This document shows, piece after piece, positions 18,505 to 26,249 of a DNA stretch of 64,000 nt (positions are counted from its first letter, which is position 1; every line of letters starts with the position of its first letter). Position numbers and translations under genes: made by a program. Source of the stretch: Tistrella mobilis KA081020-065 (GTDB lineage: Bacteria; Pseudomonadota; Alphaproteobacteria; Tistrellales; Tistrellaceae); assembly GCF_000264455.2 (NCBI RefSeq), contig NC_017958.1:496001-560000 (forward strand), given 5' to 3'. The notes under the pieces were generated by a model, which saw only the letters and a program-made list of their open reading frames with translations, was not told the origin of the DNA and did no database searches.

Positions 18505-19533
18505 TCACCCCAGTACTAAGCTACCAGGGACCTTAAGCACCCGGCTGGCCATCTGCGCCGCACGCGACAACGTCTCGCCGAGAGGCTTGTTGTTGATCGC
18601 ACCAACAAAAAAAACACCGGCAGCAGCATCCCCCGCCCCAGATGTGTTCACAATGTCCTCCGATCGGACGGGCACAGCGTCCGCCGCAGCGCTTACATTC
18701 CTCCAGTTTGCAACCATCCCCCCCTCACCCATTGTCAGCAATGAAAAGGGAACAAAATGCCGTATCGGGTGACTGGAAAAACCGAAATGCGTAAGATAAG
18801 ATTCAGACACATCAGGCATCAATGTACGATATTCAGCCAAGTTACCCGCAATCGCGAAGATACGGCCCATGCGGATATGGTCGAGAAGCCGGCGCAAGGT
18901 TCTTCCCACCAAGATCACATGATTGCCCAGCGACAATGCTATCCGGAAGCGACGCGCTTCGATGCACCGGTGGAGCATCTCGGCGAGATCACCCTGCTGA
19001 AGCTCATACGCATCAACAATCAGTAAATCAGGTGCCAGTGCGTCAAGATCCATTCCCGCGCTCGATCTCGATACTCCCGGATAAAATAATAGAATTTTTT
19101 CGGGGTTCCTCGTCCCAGCGACGACTAGCCCAGTGGGATTAACACCTTCGAGCAGAGGGCTGGAATGCATTATTCCCATGGCGCAGATTTCGCGAGCGAA
19201 AAAGCTAGCAACGGGAGTCAGCACACCGCCTCGTAACGCCAGGACGGACACATAGGTCGCGACACAGCGGATGGCAGGTTCAAGCGCAGCAAGCATCGAT
19301 AGAGTGCTTCCACCCGCAACCGCCGTGAAATGTGTCTGTGGTACCGTGAGCAGCTCTTCAAAATTAAGGACATCAAGCTCAGCGAGCAATCTCTCAAAAT
19401 TGTCCTCAGAGACAATCTCGCGCCACTCACCTGCAACTACGCCCGCAGTCTGGCAAAACCGTGTAAACCGAGCATCGGCTAAGGTCATGCTGATATCTAC
19501 AAGACTCGGACCGACTGCCACAACTTTACGCAT
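18505..19533 (-). CDS. PfkB-family (ribokinase/adenosine-kinase-like) sugar or nucleoside kinase
   Basis: The 342-residue protein has the PfkB C-terminal signature NTSGAGDAAAG (residues 296-306), with Asp302 as catalytic base; the usual D-T-x-GAGD begins with Asn here. An N-terminal GGSTLSMLAAL (about 74-84) corresponds to the substrate-binding GG motif. Family members phosphorylate ribose, fructose phosphates, adenosine or other nucleosides. Its start lies only 2 bases after the RNR-like stop, with GAGG inside that gene's end, so the two are co-translated. A nucleoside or nucleotide-sugar substrate fits the neighbours. Confidence 0.82.
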   Translation of the reverse strand: MRKVVAVGPSLVDISMTLADARFTRFCQTAGVVAGEWREIVSEDNFERLLAELDVLNFEELLTVPQTHFTAVAGGSTLSMLAALEPAIRCVATYVSVLALRGGVLTPVASFFAREICAMGIMHSSPLLEGVNPTGLVVAGTRNPEKILLFYPGVSRSSAGMDLDALAPDLLIVDAYELQQGDLAEMLHRCIEARRFRIALSLGNHVILVGRTLRRLLDHIRMGRIFAIAGNLAEYRTLMPDVSESYLTHFGFSSHPIRHFVPFSLLTMGEGGMVANWRNVSAAADAVPVRSEDIVNTSGAGDAAAGVFFVGAINNKPLGETLSRAAQMASRVLKVPGSLVLG

Positions 19534-19535
19534 TA

Positions 19536-21221
19536 TTATAACCTCGCATCGTCGCGATCGACCAAGCAGTTGTCACGAAAGACCGTTAGGCCCTTCACAC
19601 CACAGCGATAGGCATCACGAAAAAGCTCAAACACGGCATCCACGGTACAGTTCTGATCGAGGTTGATGGTTTTCGAAATGCCGTCGTCGAGAAAAGATTG
19701 AAATCTAGCTTGAACCATCAAATGAAATAGAGGCTTGATGTCCTGTGCCAGCGAGACAAACGGCAATTTCCGCAGTCGATCATCATACCTATTTTCATCA
19801 TCGTCTTTATCTTGCACCAATTTCAGATCTCGAAATACCTTAAACAGCATGCCGTCTCGATCACGCAATGAAATATACGGCTCCAAACTCTTCGAAATAC
19901 CAGCGATCTCACTGCTCGTACCGCTGGGAGGCATTGAGGTCGTCGACGCGTTGCGCACACCGTAGCGCATGATATCGTCAATCAGCGCATTCCACTGATC
20001 GCGGTCGATCCGGAGTAATTTGCCCTCAAGCTTGCGGGCCACCCAGGAGCGATCCCGAAACCGGCTTTCCGCAATGGCTGGAAAAGCACCGCGTTCTGCC
20101 GCCAGTGCCACTGAAGCGCGCTTCGTATGAAAGTCGAGCACTTCGGCGATCTCGGCGGCCAAAATCGCGGTCGCGTGGCTGTCATAAGGTAAATGTAGGT
20201 GCAGCAGAAGATCGGCGAATCCCGTGATGCCAATACCGATGCGCCGTTTCTGTGCGACCAGGGGAAGCGCATCGCTGCGGCCACGCACGGTCACTTCGGT
20301 CACCGCATCAAGCATGCGCACAAGAAGAGCGGCAACTTCTCCCAGCAATGCCATATCCAGCGCATCGCCCCGTACGAGATTACTAACGTTAATGTAGCTG
20401 AAATGACATGCATCGCCCTGCGCCATTGCCAGCTCCGCACAAGGAGCAGTACTGACATAGGGCCATTGCGGAGTCGGATTGTCACGTTCGAGGCGATCAC
20501 GGAACAACACACCCGGATCCCCGCAATAATGCGCCGAGACTGCGATCTCACGGAGCAAATCGCGCGCCGATAATATCTCGACCACATTTCCGGAGCAGTC
20601 ACGCAACTCCCAAGCCTTATCGACCTCGACCGCCTGAAAAAATGCATCTGAAGCCAACATTGAGATGTTGAGCCGCCATTCAGCAAAATCGACGTTGCGC
20701 TTGGCCCGCAGGAACGCCCTGATACGTGGATGATCGTCACGCAAGGTCGCCATGCCCGCCGCGGGGCGCTTATTTGCAGCCCGCAATTCGTGGTCCACTG
20801 CGACAAGGTGGGCATTGAGCTGCGGCAAGCATAAGTCGGGCCAAGCAAGCTCCGACAAGTCGAAGCCAACGCCGGTTGCCTCGGCCAGCAACGCTGCCGA
20901 CGTGCGCAGCAATTCCGAGTCCGGCTCAAGTTGGCTGTCACAACGCGGGCGCAATACAGTACAAGCCGCCGCGGAAGATATCTCTTGTGCGACATTCTGT
21001 AGAAGCGGCGTCCCCAACACCACTATGCCCTCGTGAATCAACGTTTCAAGCCGTGCGCCGAAGTCGGCTGTGTCCGCGCCGCCCAGCTCAGCATCGATTT
21101 GGCATAGTTTGTCTATGAGACGGCGAAACGCGCCAGCGACGCTTTGCCCCGGGATCAGTAGGCCGCGGTTTTCCATGATGAGGCGAGTTCGGCTGCCGAA
21201 AGCACTATCGAGATCAACCAT
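19536..21221 (-). CDS. Class II ribonucleotide-reductase-like protein, short form
   Basis: The 561-residue protein follows the reductase catalytic barrel throughout: AACTVLRP with Cys87, GVGFDLSEL, MATLRDDHPRI, GDPGVLF, TAPCAEL with Cys261 and Glu263, ACHFSYINVSNL with Cys272, RRIGIGITGFADLLL, RNASTTSMPPSGTSSEIAG, and GVKGLTVFRDNC at the end. This order matches adenosylcobalamin-dependent NrdJ. Two deviations stand out. The Asn expected two residues before the thiyl cysteine (NPCGE in NrdJ) is Ala259, and the C-terminal CxxC redox tail is missing. It may therefore act on an unusual substrate or do other radical chemistry. Confidence 0.82.
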   Translation of the reverse strand: MVDLDSAFGSRTRLIMENRGLLIPGQSVAGAFRRLIDKLCQIDAELGGADTADFGARLETLIHEGIVVLGTPLLQNVAQEISSAAACTVLRPRCDSQLEPDSELLRTSAALLAEATGVGFDLSELAWPDLCLPQLNAHLVAVDHELRAANKRPAAGMATLRDDHPRIRAFLRAKRNVDFAEWRLNISMLASDAFFQAVEVDKAWELRDCSGNVVEILSARDLLREIAVSAHYCGDPGVLFRDRLERDNPTPQWPYVSTAPCAELAMAQGDACHFSYINVSNLVRGDALDMALLGEVAALLVRMLDAVTEVTVRGRSDALPLVAQKRRIGIGITGFADLLLHLHLPYDSHATAILAAEIAEVLDFHTKRASVALAAERGAFPAIAESRFRDRSWVARKLEGKLLRIDRDQWNALIDDIMRYGVRNASTTSMPPSGTSSEIAGISKSLEPYISLRDRDGMLFKVFRDLKLVQDKDDDENRYDDRLRKLPFVSLAQDIKPLFHLMVQARFQSFLDDGISKTINLDQNCTVDAVFELFRDAYRCGVKGLTVFRDNCLVDRDDARL

Positions 21222-21282
21222 CTTCGCGCCCCCGCCAACGATGCCCTACGGCCCCTCAGTTGAAGCAAAAAGAATACGCCCC

Positions 21283-21786
21283 TTACGTCGACCGCGCCAG
21301 TTCGACCCAGTGTGGTTCCGACAGAATGGTTCCAGCGAAAATTCCGTCGAGCGCCACGGCGACGCGCGGCACCATGTTCTTGGGCAACTGGTCTATGTCA
21401 AACCATCTAATATCGTCACATTTATGCAGTTCACAGTTCGATATTTCGCCGGAAAAAATCGACGCTTTAAAGTAAAAATCAATCCGCTCTTGCCCTGGAG
21501 CATCTCCCGGCTCAGGCGGTGTATGTACAACGTGAATCAACTGTAGTGCCTCTTGAGCGATAAAAATACCTATCTCCTCTTCCGCCTCGCGCGCAATCGC
21601 ACGGCTCAGCGGTTCACCACCGTCGAGGTGACCGGCAACTAAGCTATAATAGCCGTCCATATAACCGGTACCTGCTCGACGGAGCATCAGCAGGCGCTTT
21701 CCTTCCATCAACACGAGATAAACCGCCGGAATGATCTGATGCCGAAAGGTCATGGGGAGGTAGACCTGCCAATGTGTGAGAGTCAT
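21283..21786 (-). CDS. NUDIX hydrolase, first gene of the island operon
   Basis: The 167-residue protein carries a complete NUDIX box at residues 52-74: Gly52, Glu58, then REAEEEIGI with the metal-binding Glu residues 67, 70 and 71. Such enzymes hydrolyse nucleoside diphosphates linked to another group. The start is placed at 21786; a second ATG eleven codons in is possible, and neither has a strong ribosome site. A gap of 61 bases separates it from the RNR-like gene, so the four island genes look like one operon with this gene first. Confidence 0.85.
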   Translation of the reverse strand: MTLTHWQVYLPMTFRHQIIPAVYLVLMEGKRLLMLRRAGTGYMDGYYSLVAGHLDGGEPLSRAIAREAEEEIGIFIAQEALQLIHVVHTPPEPGDAPGQERIDFYFKASIFSGEISNCELHKCDDIRWFDIDQLPKNMVPRVAVALDGIFAGTILSEPHWVELARST

Positions 21787-21801
21787 CGTATTTCATGATA
21801 C

Positions 21802-21817
21802 TTGGGCTAGCGCCCAA
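21802..21817. promoter_or_regulatory. Palindrome upstream of the island operon
   Basis: TTGGGC (21802-21807) and GCCCAA (21812-21817) form a 16-base inverted repeat around TAGC, 15 bases before the NUDIX start codon. It could be an operator or a 5' leader hairpin for the operon. No regulator gene lies inside the island. Confidence 0.4.
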
Positions 21818-21921
21818 TGGCGACGGGAATGATACCGGCCGGATTTCGAACTCAGATTAAAGCCGCTTACAGCTTGCTCAAAGCCATGTTTCTTCCAAAT
21901 TGCACCGATTTTATGCCGCCG

Positions 21922-22031
21922 ACGGTGCTGGACATGGCCCATCTTCTGGTCGTCGACCGCAAGGGCCCCGGCTGCAACCTCAACGAACACGTCTTCGCCC
22001 CCGGCACCGGCCCGCTGCTGCTGCCGCAGGA
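21922..22031 (+). repeat. 110-bp direct repeat, right copy (displaced allA 3' end; putative attR)
   Basis: This copy is identical to 16645-16754. It continues in frame to its own stop (TCTCTGA), so it keeps a complete ending LLLPQDL rather than LLLPQEV. This suggests it is the original chromosomal 3' end of allA, displaced by the island. It is not a gene on its own. Confidence 0.9.
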
Positions 22032-22042
22032 TCTCTGATCGC

Positions 22043-23443
22043 TCAGCCGGACGGATCCTTCAGAAACGCCCGCGCCCGCGGATCTGCCGCGGCGGCGATG
22101 TTGATCCGAAGCCACGGCCCCTCCTCCAGCCCTGGCCGGAACACCGCGCCGGAGACCAGGCCGATGCCGCGGGCGGCCGCCGCGTCGACCAGCAGGCGGG
22201 CATCGGCTGCGTCTTCATGCGCCGCCCAGACGAACATGCCACCGCGGGGTTCGGTGAACAGCCGCCAGCCGGCCCGGCGCAGCGCCGGCAGCAGGGCGGC
22301 GCGCTGGCGGGTCAGGCGCCGGGTCAGCGCTTCTGCCGTGCGCCGCAGGCCGCCGGTCTCGATCAGCACCGCCATCACCTGTTCGGCGAAGCGCGACGAG
22401 GCGACCGAGGACAGCATCTTCACATCGACCAGCCCGCGCATCCGCGATGGCGCCGCCGCCACATAGCCGACCCTGAGTGCGGATGAGAGCGGTTTCGAGA
22501 AACTGCCCACCATCACCACCCGGTCGAGCCCGTCCAGCGCCGCCAGCCTTATGGCCGGCACGCCCTCTTCGAAGTCGGCATAGATGTCGTCTTCGACGAT
22601 GGTCAGGTCGTGGCGCGCCGCAACCGTCAGCAGGCCATGGGCGATCTGGGGCGTGGTGGTCGATCCGGTCGGGTTGTGGAGCACGCCGTTGGTCACGAAC
22701 AGCCGGGCACCGCTTGCGGCCGCCGCCGCGTCCAGCGCCTGAAGATCCGGCCCGTCCGCCCGGCGCGGCACCGCCACCATCCGCACGCCCTGCAGGCGCA
22801 GCAAGCCGAACAGATTGTGATAGCCCGGATCTTCCACCAGCACCGCATCGCCCGGCCTGGTCAAGGCACGGATCACCACATCCAGCGCCTGGCTGGCGCC
22901 GGTGGTCAGCATCACCCGGTCTTCCGCCACCGGCACCGACAGCCGGGCCAGGCGCTGCGCCACCAGCCGGCGCAGCCGCGGCTCGCCCAAAGGCGTGCCA
23001 TAATCGATCAGCGCCCGCCCGCCCTCGCGCGTGACCCGGCGGATGGCGCGCGCCAGATCGGTGGTGTCGTGCCAGTCGTCGGGCAGTCGGCCGCCGCCCA
23101 GCCTGAGCAGCGCCGGCCGGTCGTCATAAAGCCGCCACACCCGGTCCGCCACCGCCGCCACCCCGCCCGGATCGGGGGCGGCCGGCGGCAGCGGTGCTGC
23201 AGGCGACGCCACCCGGAACCCCACCCCCGGCCGCGACAGGATGCGCCCCTCGGCCACCAGCCGGTCATAGGCCTCGACCACCGTGTTGCGGCTCACCCCC
23301 GTCTCTGCCGCCAGCCGGCGGATCGACGGCAGGGCCGCACCCGCAGCCGTCTCCGCCCCGCGCGCCTCGATCCAGGCGATCACGGCGGCGACCAGCTGAT
23401 CGGCCAGCGGTTCGGGGCGGCTGCGGTCGAGGGGGGCAATCAA
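22043..23443 (-). CDS. MocR-family regulator (GntR helix-turn-helix fused to aminotransferase-like domain)
   Basis: The protein of about 466 residues has a GntR winged helix (LPSIRRLAAETGVSRNTVVEAYDRL) followed by a fold-type I PLP domain. The PLP lysine is in MVGSFSKPLSSALRVGY and the Asp that binds the pyridine nitrogen is in TIVEDDIYADF. MocR proteins sense PLP or an amino-acid adduct and usually control a neighbouring gene. The TTG at 23443 is preferred since GGAGG lies 8 bases upstream; a TTG at 23476 would extend it by 11 residues. It is divergent from an MFS gene. Confidence 0.88.
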   Translation of the reverse strand: MIAPLDRSRPEPLADQLVAAVIAWIEARGAETAAGAALPSIRRLAAETGVSRNTVVEAYDRLVAEGRILSRPGVGFRVASPAAPLPPAAPDPGGVAAVADRVWRLYDDRPALLRLGGGRLPDDWHDTTDLARAIRRVTREGGRALIDYGTPLGEPRLRRLVAQRLARLSVPVAEDRVMLTTGASQALDVVIRALTRPGDAVLVEDPGYHNLFGLLRLQGVRMVAVPRRADGPDLQALDAAAAASGARLFVTNGVLHNPTGSTTTPQIAHGLLTVAARHDLTIVEDDIYADFEEGVPAIRLAALDGLDRVVMVGSFSKPLSSALRVGYVAAAPSRMRGLVDVKMLSSVASSRFAEQVMAVLIETGGLRRTAEALTRRLTRQRAALLPALRRAGWRLFTEPRGGMFVWAAHEDAADARLLVDAAAARGIGLVSGAVFRPGLEEGPWLRINIAAAADPRARAFLKDPSG

Positions 23444-23475
23444 ACTGCGGGCCTCCGATTGAACAGGGCGCGCCA

Positions 23476-23502
23476 ACCGTACCGCCAGTCAAGGGGTACG
23501 GT
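23476..23502. promoter_or_regulatory. Candidate MocR operator 1
   Basis: ACCGTACC (23476-23483) and GGTACGGT (23495-23502) form a perfect inverted repeat with an 11-base spacer in the gap between the mocR-type gene and the MFS gene. A related GTACC palindrome lies about 115 bases to the right. Confidence 0.55.
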
Positions 23503-23605
23503 CGAGCGGTCATGATGATCGCCGTTACCGGAAGCCGGGGCCGGAAATCTGTGCAACGACCGGTTCGACGAGGTCTGGGGCGGCCTCGTCCACAGGCATC
23601 CGCTG

Positions 23606-23633
23606 AACCGTACCTGTCGCTTCCAGGTACAGT
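23606..23633. promoter_or_regulatory. Candidate MocR operator 2
   Basis: GTACCTG (23610-23616) and CAGGTAC (23624-23630) are perfect arms; extending them gives ACCGTACCTG against CAGGTACAGT, with one mismatch. The shared CCGTACC core with the first palindrome suggests that one regulator binds both. Confidence 0.55.
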
Positions 23634-23729
23634 CTGGTCGTCTCCGGGACGCCCTGTCCCTGGCGAGGGGCGGGATCCCGCGGCAGCCTGACCGGCGCGG
23701 CATGTCCGCCGCGCCTGGGAAGCTGCCGG

Positions 23730-25019
23730 ATGACCACAGATCTCGACACCGCCGCACCACACCACGCCCGCACCGGCCGACCGGGGCGACTGGCCTTCGC
23801 CCTGCTCACCGTCACCACTGCCGGCAATCTGTTCACCCCGCTCAGCGCCCGGCTGGCGGAAGCCGATGGCCAGGGGACTGCCATGGCCGGGCTCGCCTTC
23901 GCGGCCTATGTCGGCGGCGCGCTGCCGGTGCTGCTGGCCGGCAGCGGCCTGCCCGATCGTCTGGGAGCGCTCAACACCGCGAGGCTCGCCCTCGGCCTTG
24001 CGCTCACCGCCAGTCTGGTCATGATCCTCTGGCCGGGCATTCTCATGCTCGGCCTGTCGCGCGCCCTGCTCGGCATCGCCGTCGCCGGCACCTCGACCCT
24101 CGCGCCCGCTCTGATGGCCGCGCAATGCCCGCCCGGCACCGATCCGCGGCGGATCGCGGCGCGGGTTTCGGTCGCGACCACCTTCGGCTTCGGTTTCGGT
24201 GCGGCGCTCACCGCGCTCTGCCTGCTGCTCGATCCGCAGTCCTGGATGCAACCCGTCAGCGGCCCGATCTGGATCGGCATGGCACTTCTGGCCCTCACCG
24301 GCCTGCACGGCCTGCCCGATGCACTGCGCCTCACCTCCGGGGGCACCGGCCTGCGCTGGCCCGCTTTCCCGCCCGGCACCCTGGTCTTCGGCGGCGCGAT
24401 CTGCATCGCCTGGGCCGTGGTCGGGCTGGTGATCGCGGTGCTGCCCGCCAGCCTCGCCCGGGCCGGGCTCGGCGCCCATGCCGGTTTCGCCACCTTCCTG
24501 GTGATCGTGCCCGGCATCCTGACGGTGCCGGTGGCCCGGCGCATGGCCCCGGAACGGGCAATCCGCCGTGGCCTGCTGGCGCTGGTGGCCAGCTATCCGC
24601 TCATCGCCTGGGGCGCCCTGTCGGGCAGCATCGCGGCGGTCTTCGTCGGCACGGCGCTGGCGGCCACCGCCTGCTACGGGCTGATCCATGCGGGCGGCCT
24701 CGCCGGCGTGCTGATGCGGGCCGGCGAGGCCGCCACCCGGGCGACCGCCGGCTTCTTCCTGCTCGCCTATACAGGCTTCAGTCTGCCGGTGATCCTGACC
24801 GGTGCCGCCGCCGACCAATGGGGACAGACGACGGCCCTGACGGGTTTCGGTGCCGTGCTCTGCCTTGCAGCGTTGATCCTGTGGCGTCATTCCACTATCT
24901 CTACCGGCCACAAAGACTTTCCGACGCGGCCTGCGGAGACCCCCGACCAAAATGCTGACCAACAAGGGCAAATACGGGCTCAAGGCCCTGGTACACCTGG
25001 CAGGCAAAGAGCCGGGTGA
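23730..25019 (+). CDS. MFS transporter
   Basis: The protein of up to 429 residues has about twelve hydrophobic helices from residue 20 to 390 (for example LAFALLTVTTAGNLF, ALPVLLAGSGL, VGLVIAVLPASLA). Major facilitator family proteins are proton-driven exporters or importers; the substrate is unknown. The MocR gene divergent from it is the probable regulator. The final 40 residues after WRHSTIS are polar and overlap the next gene by 68 bases, which is unusual. The true end could be shorter if a frameshift is present. Confidence 0.82.
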   Translation: MTTDLDTAAPHHARTGRPGRLAFALLTVTTAGNLFTPLSARLAEADGQGTAMAGLAFAAYVGGALPVLLAGSGLPDRLGALNTARLALGLALTASLVMILWPGILMLGLSRALLGIAVAGTSTLAPALMAAQCPPGTDPRRIAARVSVATTFGFGFGAALTALCLLLDPQSWMQPVSGPIWIGMALLALTGLHGLPDALRLTSGGTGLRWPAFPPGTLVFGGAICIAWAVVGLVIAVLPASLARAGLGAHAGFATFLVIVPGILTVPVARRMAPERAIRRGLLALVASYPLIAWGALSGSIAAVFVGTALAATACYGLIHAGGLAGVLMRAGEAATRATAGFFLLAYTGFSLPVILTGAAADQWGQTTALTGFGAVLCLAALILWRHSTISTGHKDFPTRPAETPDQNADQQGQIRAQGPGTPGRQRAG

Positions 25020-25401
25020 ATTGTCCCTGGTCTCCGACATCGCCGCCGAGAACGAGATCCCCAAGAAATTCCTCGACGCGATCCTGGGCGAGCTGCGCAA
25101 TGCCGGCTTCGTGCACAGCAAGAAGGGCAAGGGCGGCGGCTATACCCTCGCCCGCCCGGCATCCGACATCCGGATCGGTCATGTGATCCGGGTGCTCGAC
25201 GGCCCGCTCGCCCCGATCGCCTGCGCCAGCCGCCGTTCCTATCGCCGCTGCGAGGACTGCACCAACGAGGAACAGTGCGCCGTACGGCTGATGATGATGG
25301 ATGTCCGCAATGCCATCGCCGGCATCCTCGACAACCGCACGCTCGCCGAAATGCGCAATCTGTCGGATGCCGACCGCCAGACCCTGATGTACCACATCTG
25401 A
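24952..25401 (+). CDS. Rrf2-family regulator, probably iron-sulfur binding
   Basis: The 149-residue protein has the Rrf2 winged helix (GKYGLKALVHLA, LDAILGELRNAGFVHSKKG-KGGGYTL). A cysteine cluster at about residues 86-106 (CASRR, CEDC, EEQC) is typical of the [2Fe-2S] or [4Fe-4S] centre of IscR, NsrR and RirA. It could therefore respond to iron, redox or nitric oxide. Its stop overlaps the kinase-like gene by one base (TGATG), so it is likely co-transcribed with the downstream kinase, sulfotransferase and perhaps the peptide genes. Confidence 0.9.
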   Translation: MLTNKGKYGLKALVHLAGKEPGELSLVSDIAAENEIPKKFLDAILGELRNAGFVHSKKGKGGGYTLARPASDIRIGHVIRVLDGPLAPIACASRRSYRRCEDCTNEEQCAVRLMMMDVRNAIAGILDNRTLAEMRNLSDADRQTLMYHI

Positions 25402-26249
25402 TGGCAAGCGCAGCCGCCGCCGTCCCCGAGATCACCGTCACCGAAGGGCCGCTGCCGCCTTTGCCTGACGCGCCGCCGCTGGATGCCGGCCCGCTGATCC
25501 GGATCGAGGCCGACCGCAGCATCCGCCTCACCGGTCCCATCGGCGGTGCCTGCCATCTGGATGCCGCCGCCACCCGCGCGGTGCTCGACACCACCGGTGC
25601 CGCCGATCCCGCGGCCGCCCGGCTGCTGCTTGCGGAAGACATGCTCCCCGGCCTTGCCTGCCATATCCACGGCCTGCTGCCGGTTTCGGGCACGGCGGTG
25701 GTGATCGGCGGGCGGGCCGTGCTGCTCGCCGGTGCTTCCGGCAGCGGCAAATCCCTGCTTGCGGCCGAACTCCTCGCCCGTGGTCATCATCTGCTGGCCG
25801 ACGGCATCGTCGTGCTCTCGGGCCTGCCAGGGCCGGCCCTCATCCTGCCGGGCCCGGCCGGGCTCACCCTGCATGCCGATGCCGGCGCCCGCTATGCCGG
25901 CCGCATCAATGCCCCACCGCCGCGGATCCGGCGGGCGGGCGTGCCGCGATTGCGTCATCTGCCGACGGCGCAGCACACGACCTCCCTGCCGGTTCTGGCG
26001 ATCTTCCACCTCTGGCAGACCATCGGCGGCCGCGATCTGGAGGTGTTGCCGGCCCGTGGCCTCAAAGGCTTCCAGACCATGGAGGGCAACGTCCGCCAGC
26101 TTCACGAAGGCCGTATCCTGCGCGGGGCTCGTCCGATCTTCGCCGAGGTCGCGGCCCTGCTCGGCCGTGCGCCGCTCACTCTTCTGCGTCATCGCCGCGA
26201 CTGGCAGGCCCCGGCCCGGCTCGCCGATCATATCGAGGCCATGCCATGA
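25401..26249 (+). CDS. HPr-kinase-like P-loop protein (candidate RiPP precursor kinase)
   Basis: The 282-residue protein carries Walker A GASGSGKS in the HprK context (RAVLLAGASGSGKSLLAAEL, then RGHHLLADG), the second Asp of the usual ADD motif being Gly. It has no HPr or PTS neighbours. HprK-like proteins of this size are encoded in lasso peptide clusters, where characterised members phosphorylate the C-terminal serine of the precursor. Both short peptides encoded nearby end in serine. The start overlaps the Rrf2 stop, and the end overlaps the sulfotransferase start by 4 bases. The peptide-kinase role is inference. Confidence 0.8.
   Translation: MASAAAAVPEITVTEGPLPPLPDAPPLDAGPLIRIEADRSIRLTGPIGGACHLDAAATRAVLDTTGAADPAAARLLLAEDMLPGLACHIHGLLPVSGTAVVIGGRAVLLAGASGSGKSLLAAELLARGHHLLADGIVVLSGLPGPALILPGPAGLTLHADAGARYAGRINAPPPRIRRAGVPRLRHLPTAQHTTSLPVLAIFHLWQTIGGRDLEVLPARGLKGFQTMEGNVRQLHEGRILRGARPIFAEVAALLGRAPLTLLRHRRDWQAPARLADHIEAMP

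Larger units (their letters stand above)
16755..21921. mobile_element. AT-richer genomic island inserted at the 3' end of allA
   Basis: The island of about 5.2 kb lies between the two 110-bp repeats. Its base composition is visibly lower in G+C than both flanks, with many A- or T-ending codons. It contains four genes on one strand and no recognisable integrase, transposase or tRNA. It could be a mobile island moved in trans, or a remnant that lost its recombinase. Homologous recombination between duplicated ends could delete it cleanly. Confidence 0.7.

Noticed and set aside
16755-21921. Integrase, transposase or tRNA expected for an island
   Set aside because: None could be found on either strand. 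The island is called from the duplication and base composition only.
21817-22038. Second short allA-like open frame
   Set aside because: Only the last 110 bases match allA; the upstream part is unrelated. It is the displaced 3' end, not a gene.
23265-25130. 621-codon open frame on the minus strand
   Set aside because: It covers the MFS and part of the mocR and Rrf2 genes in antisense and has a Gln/Gly/Arg-rich composition without domains.
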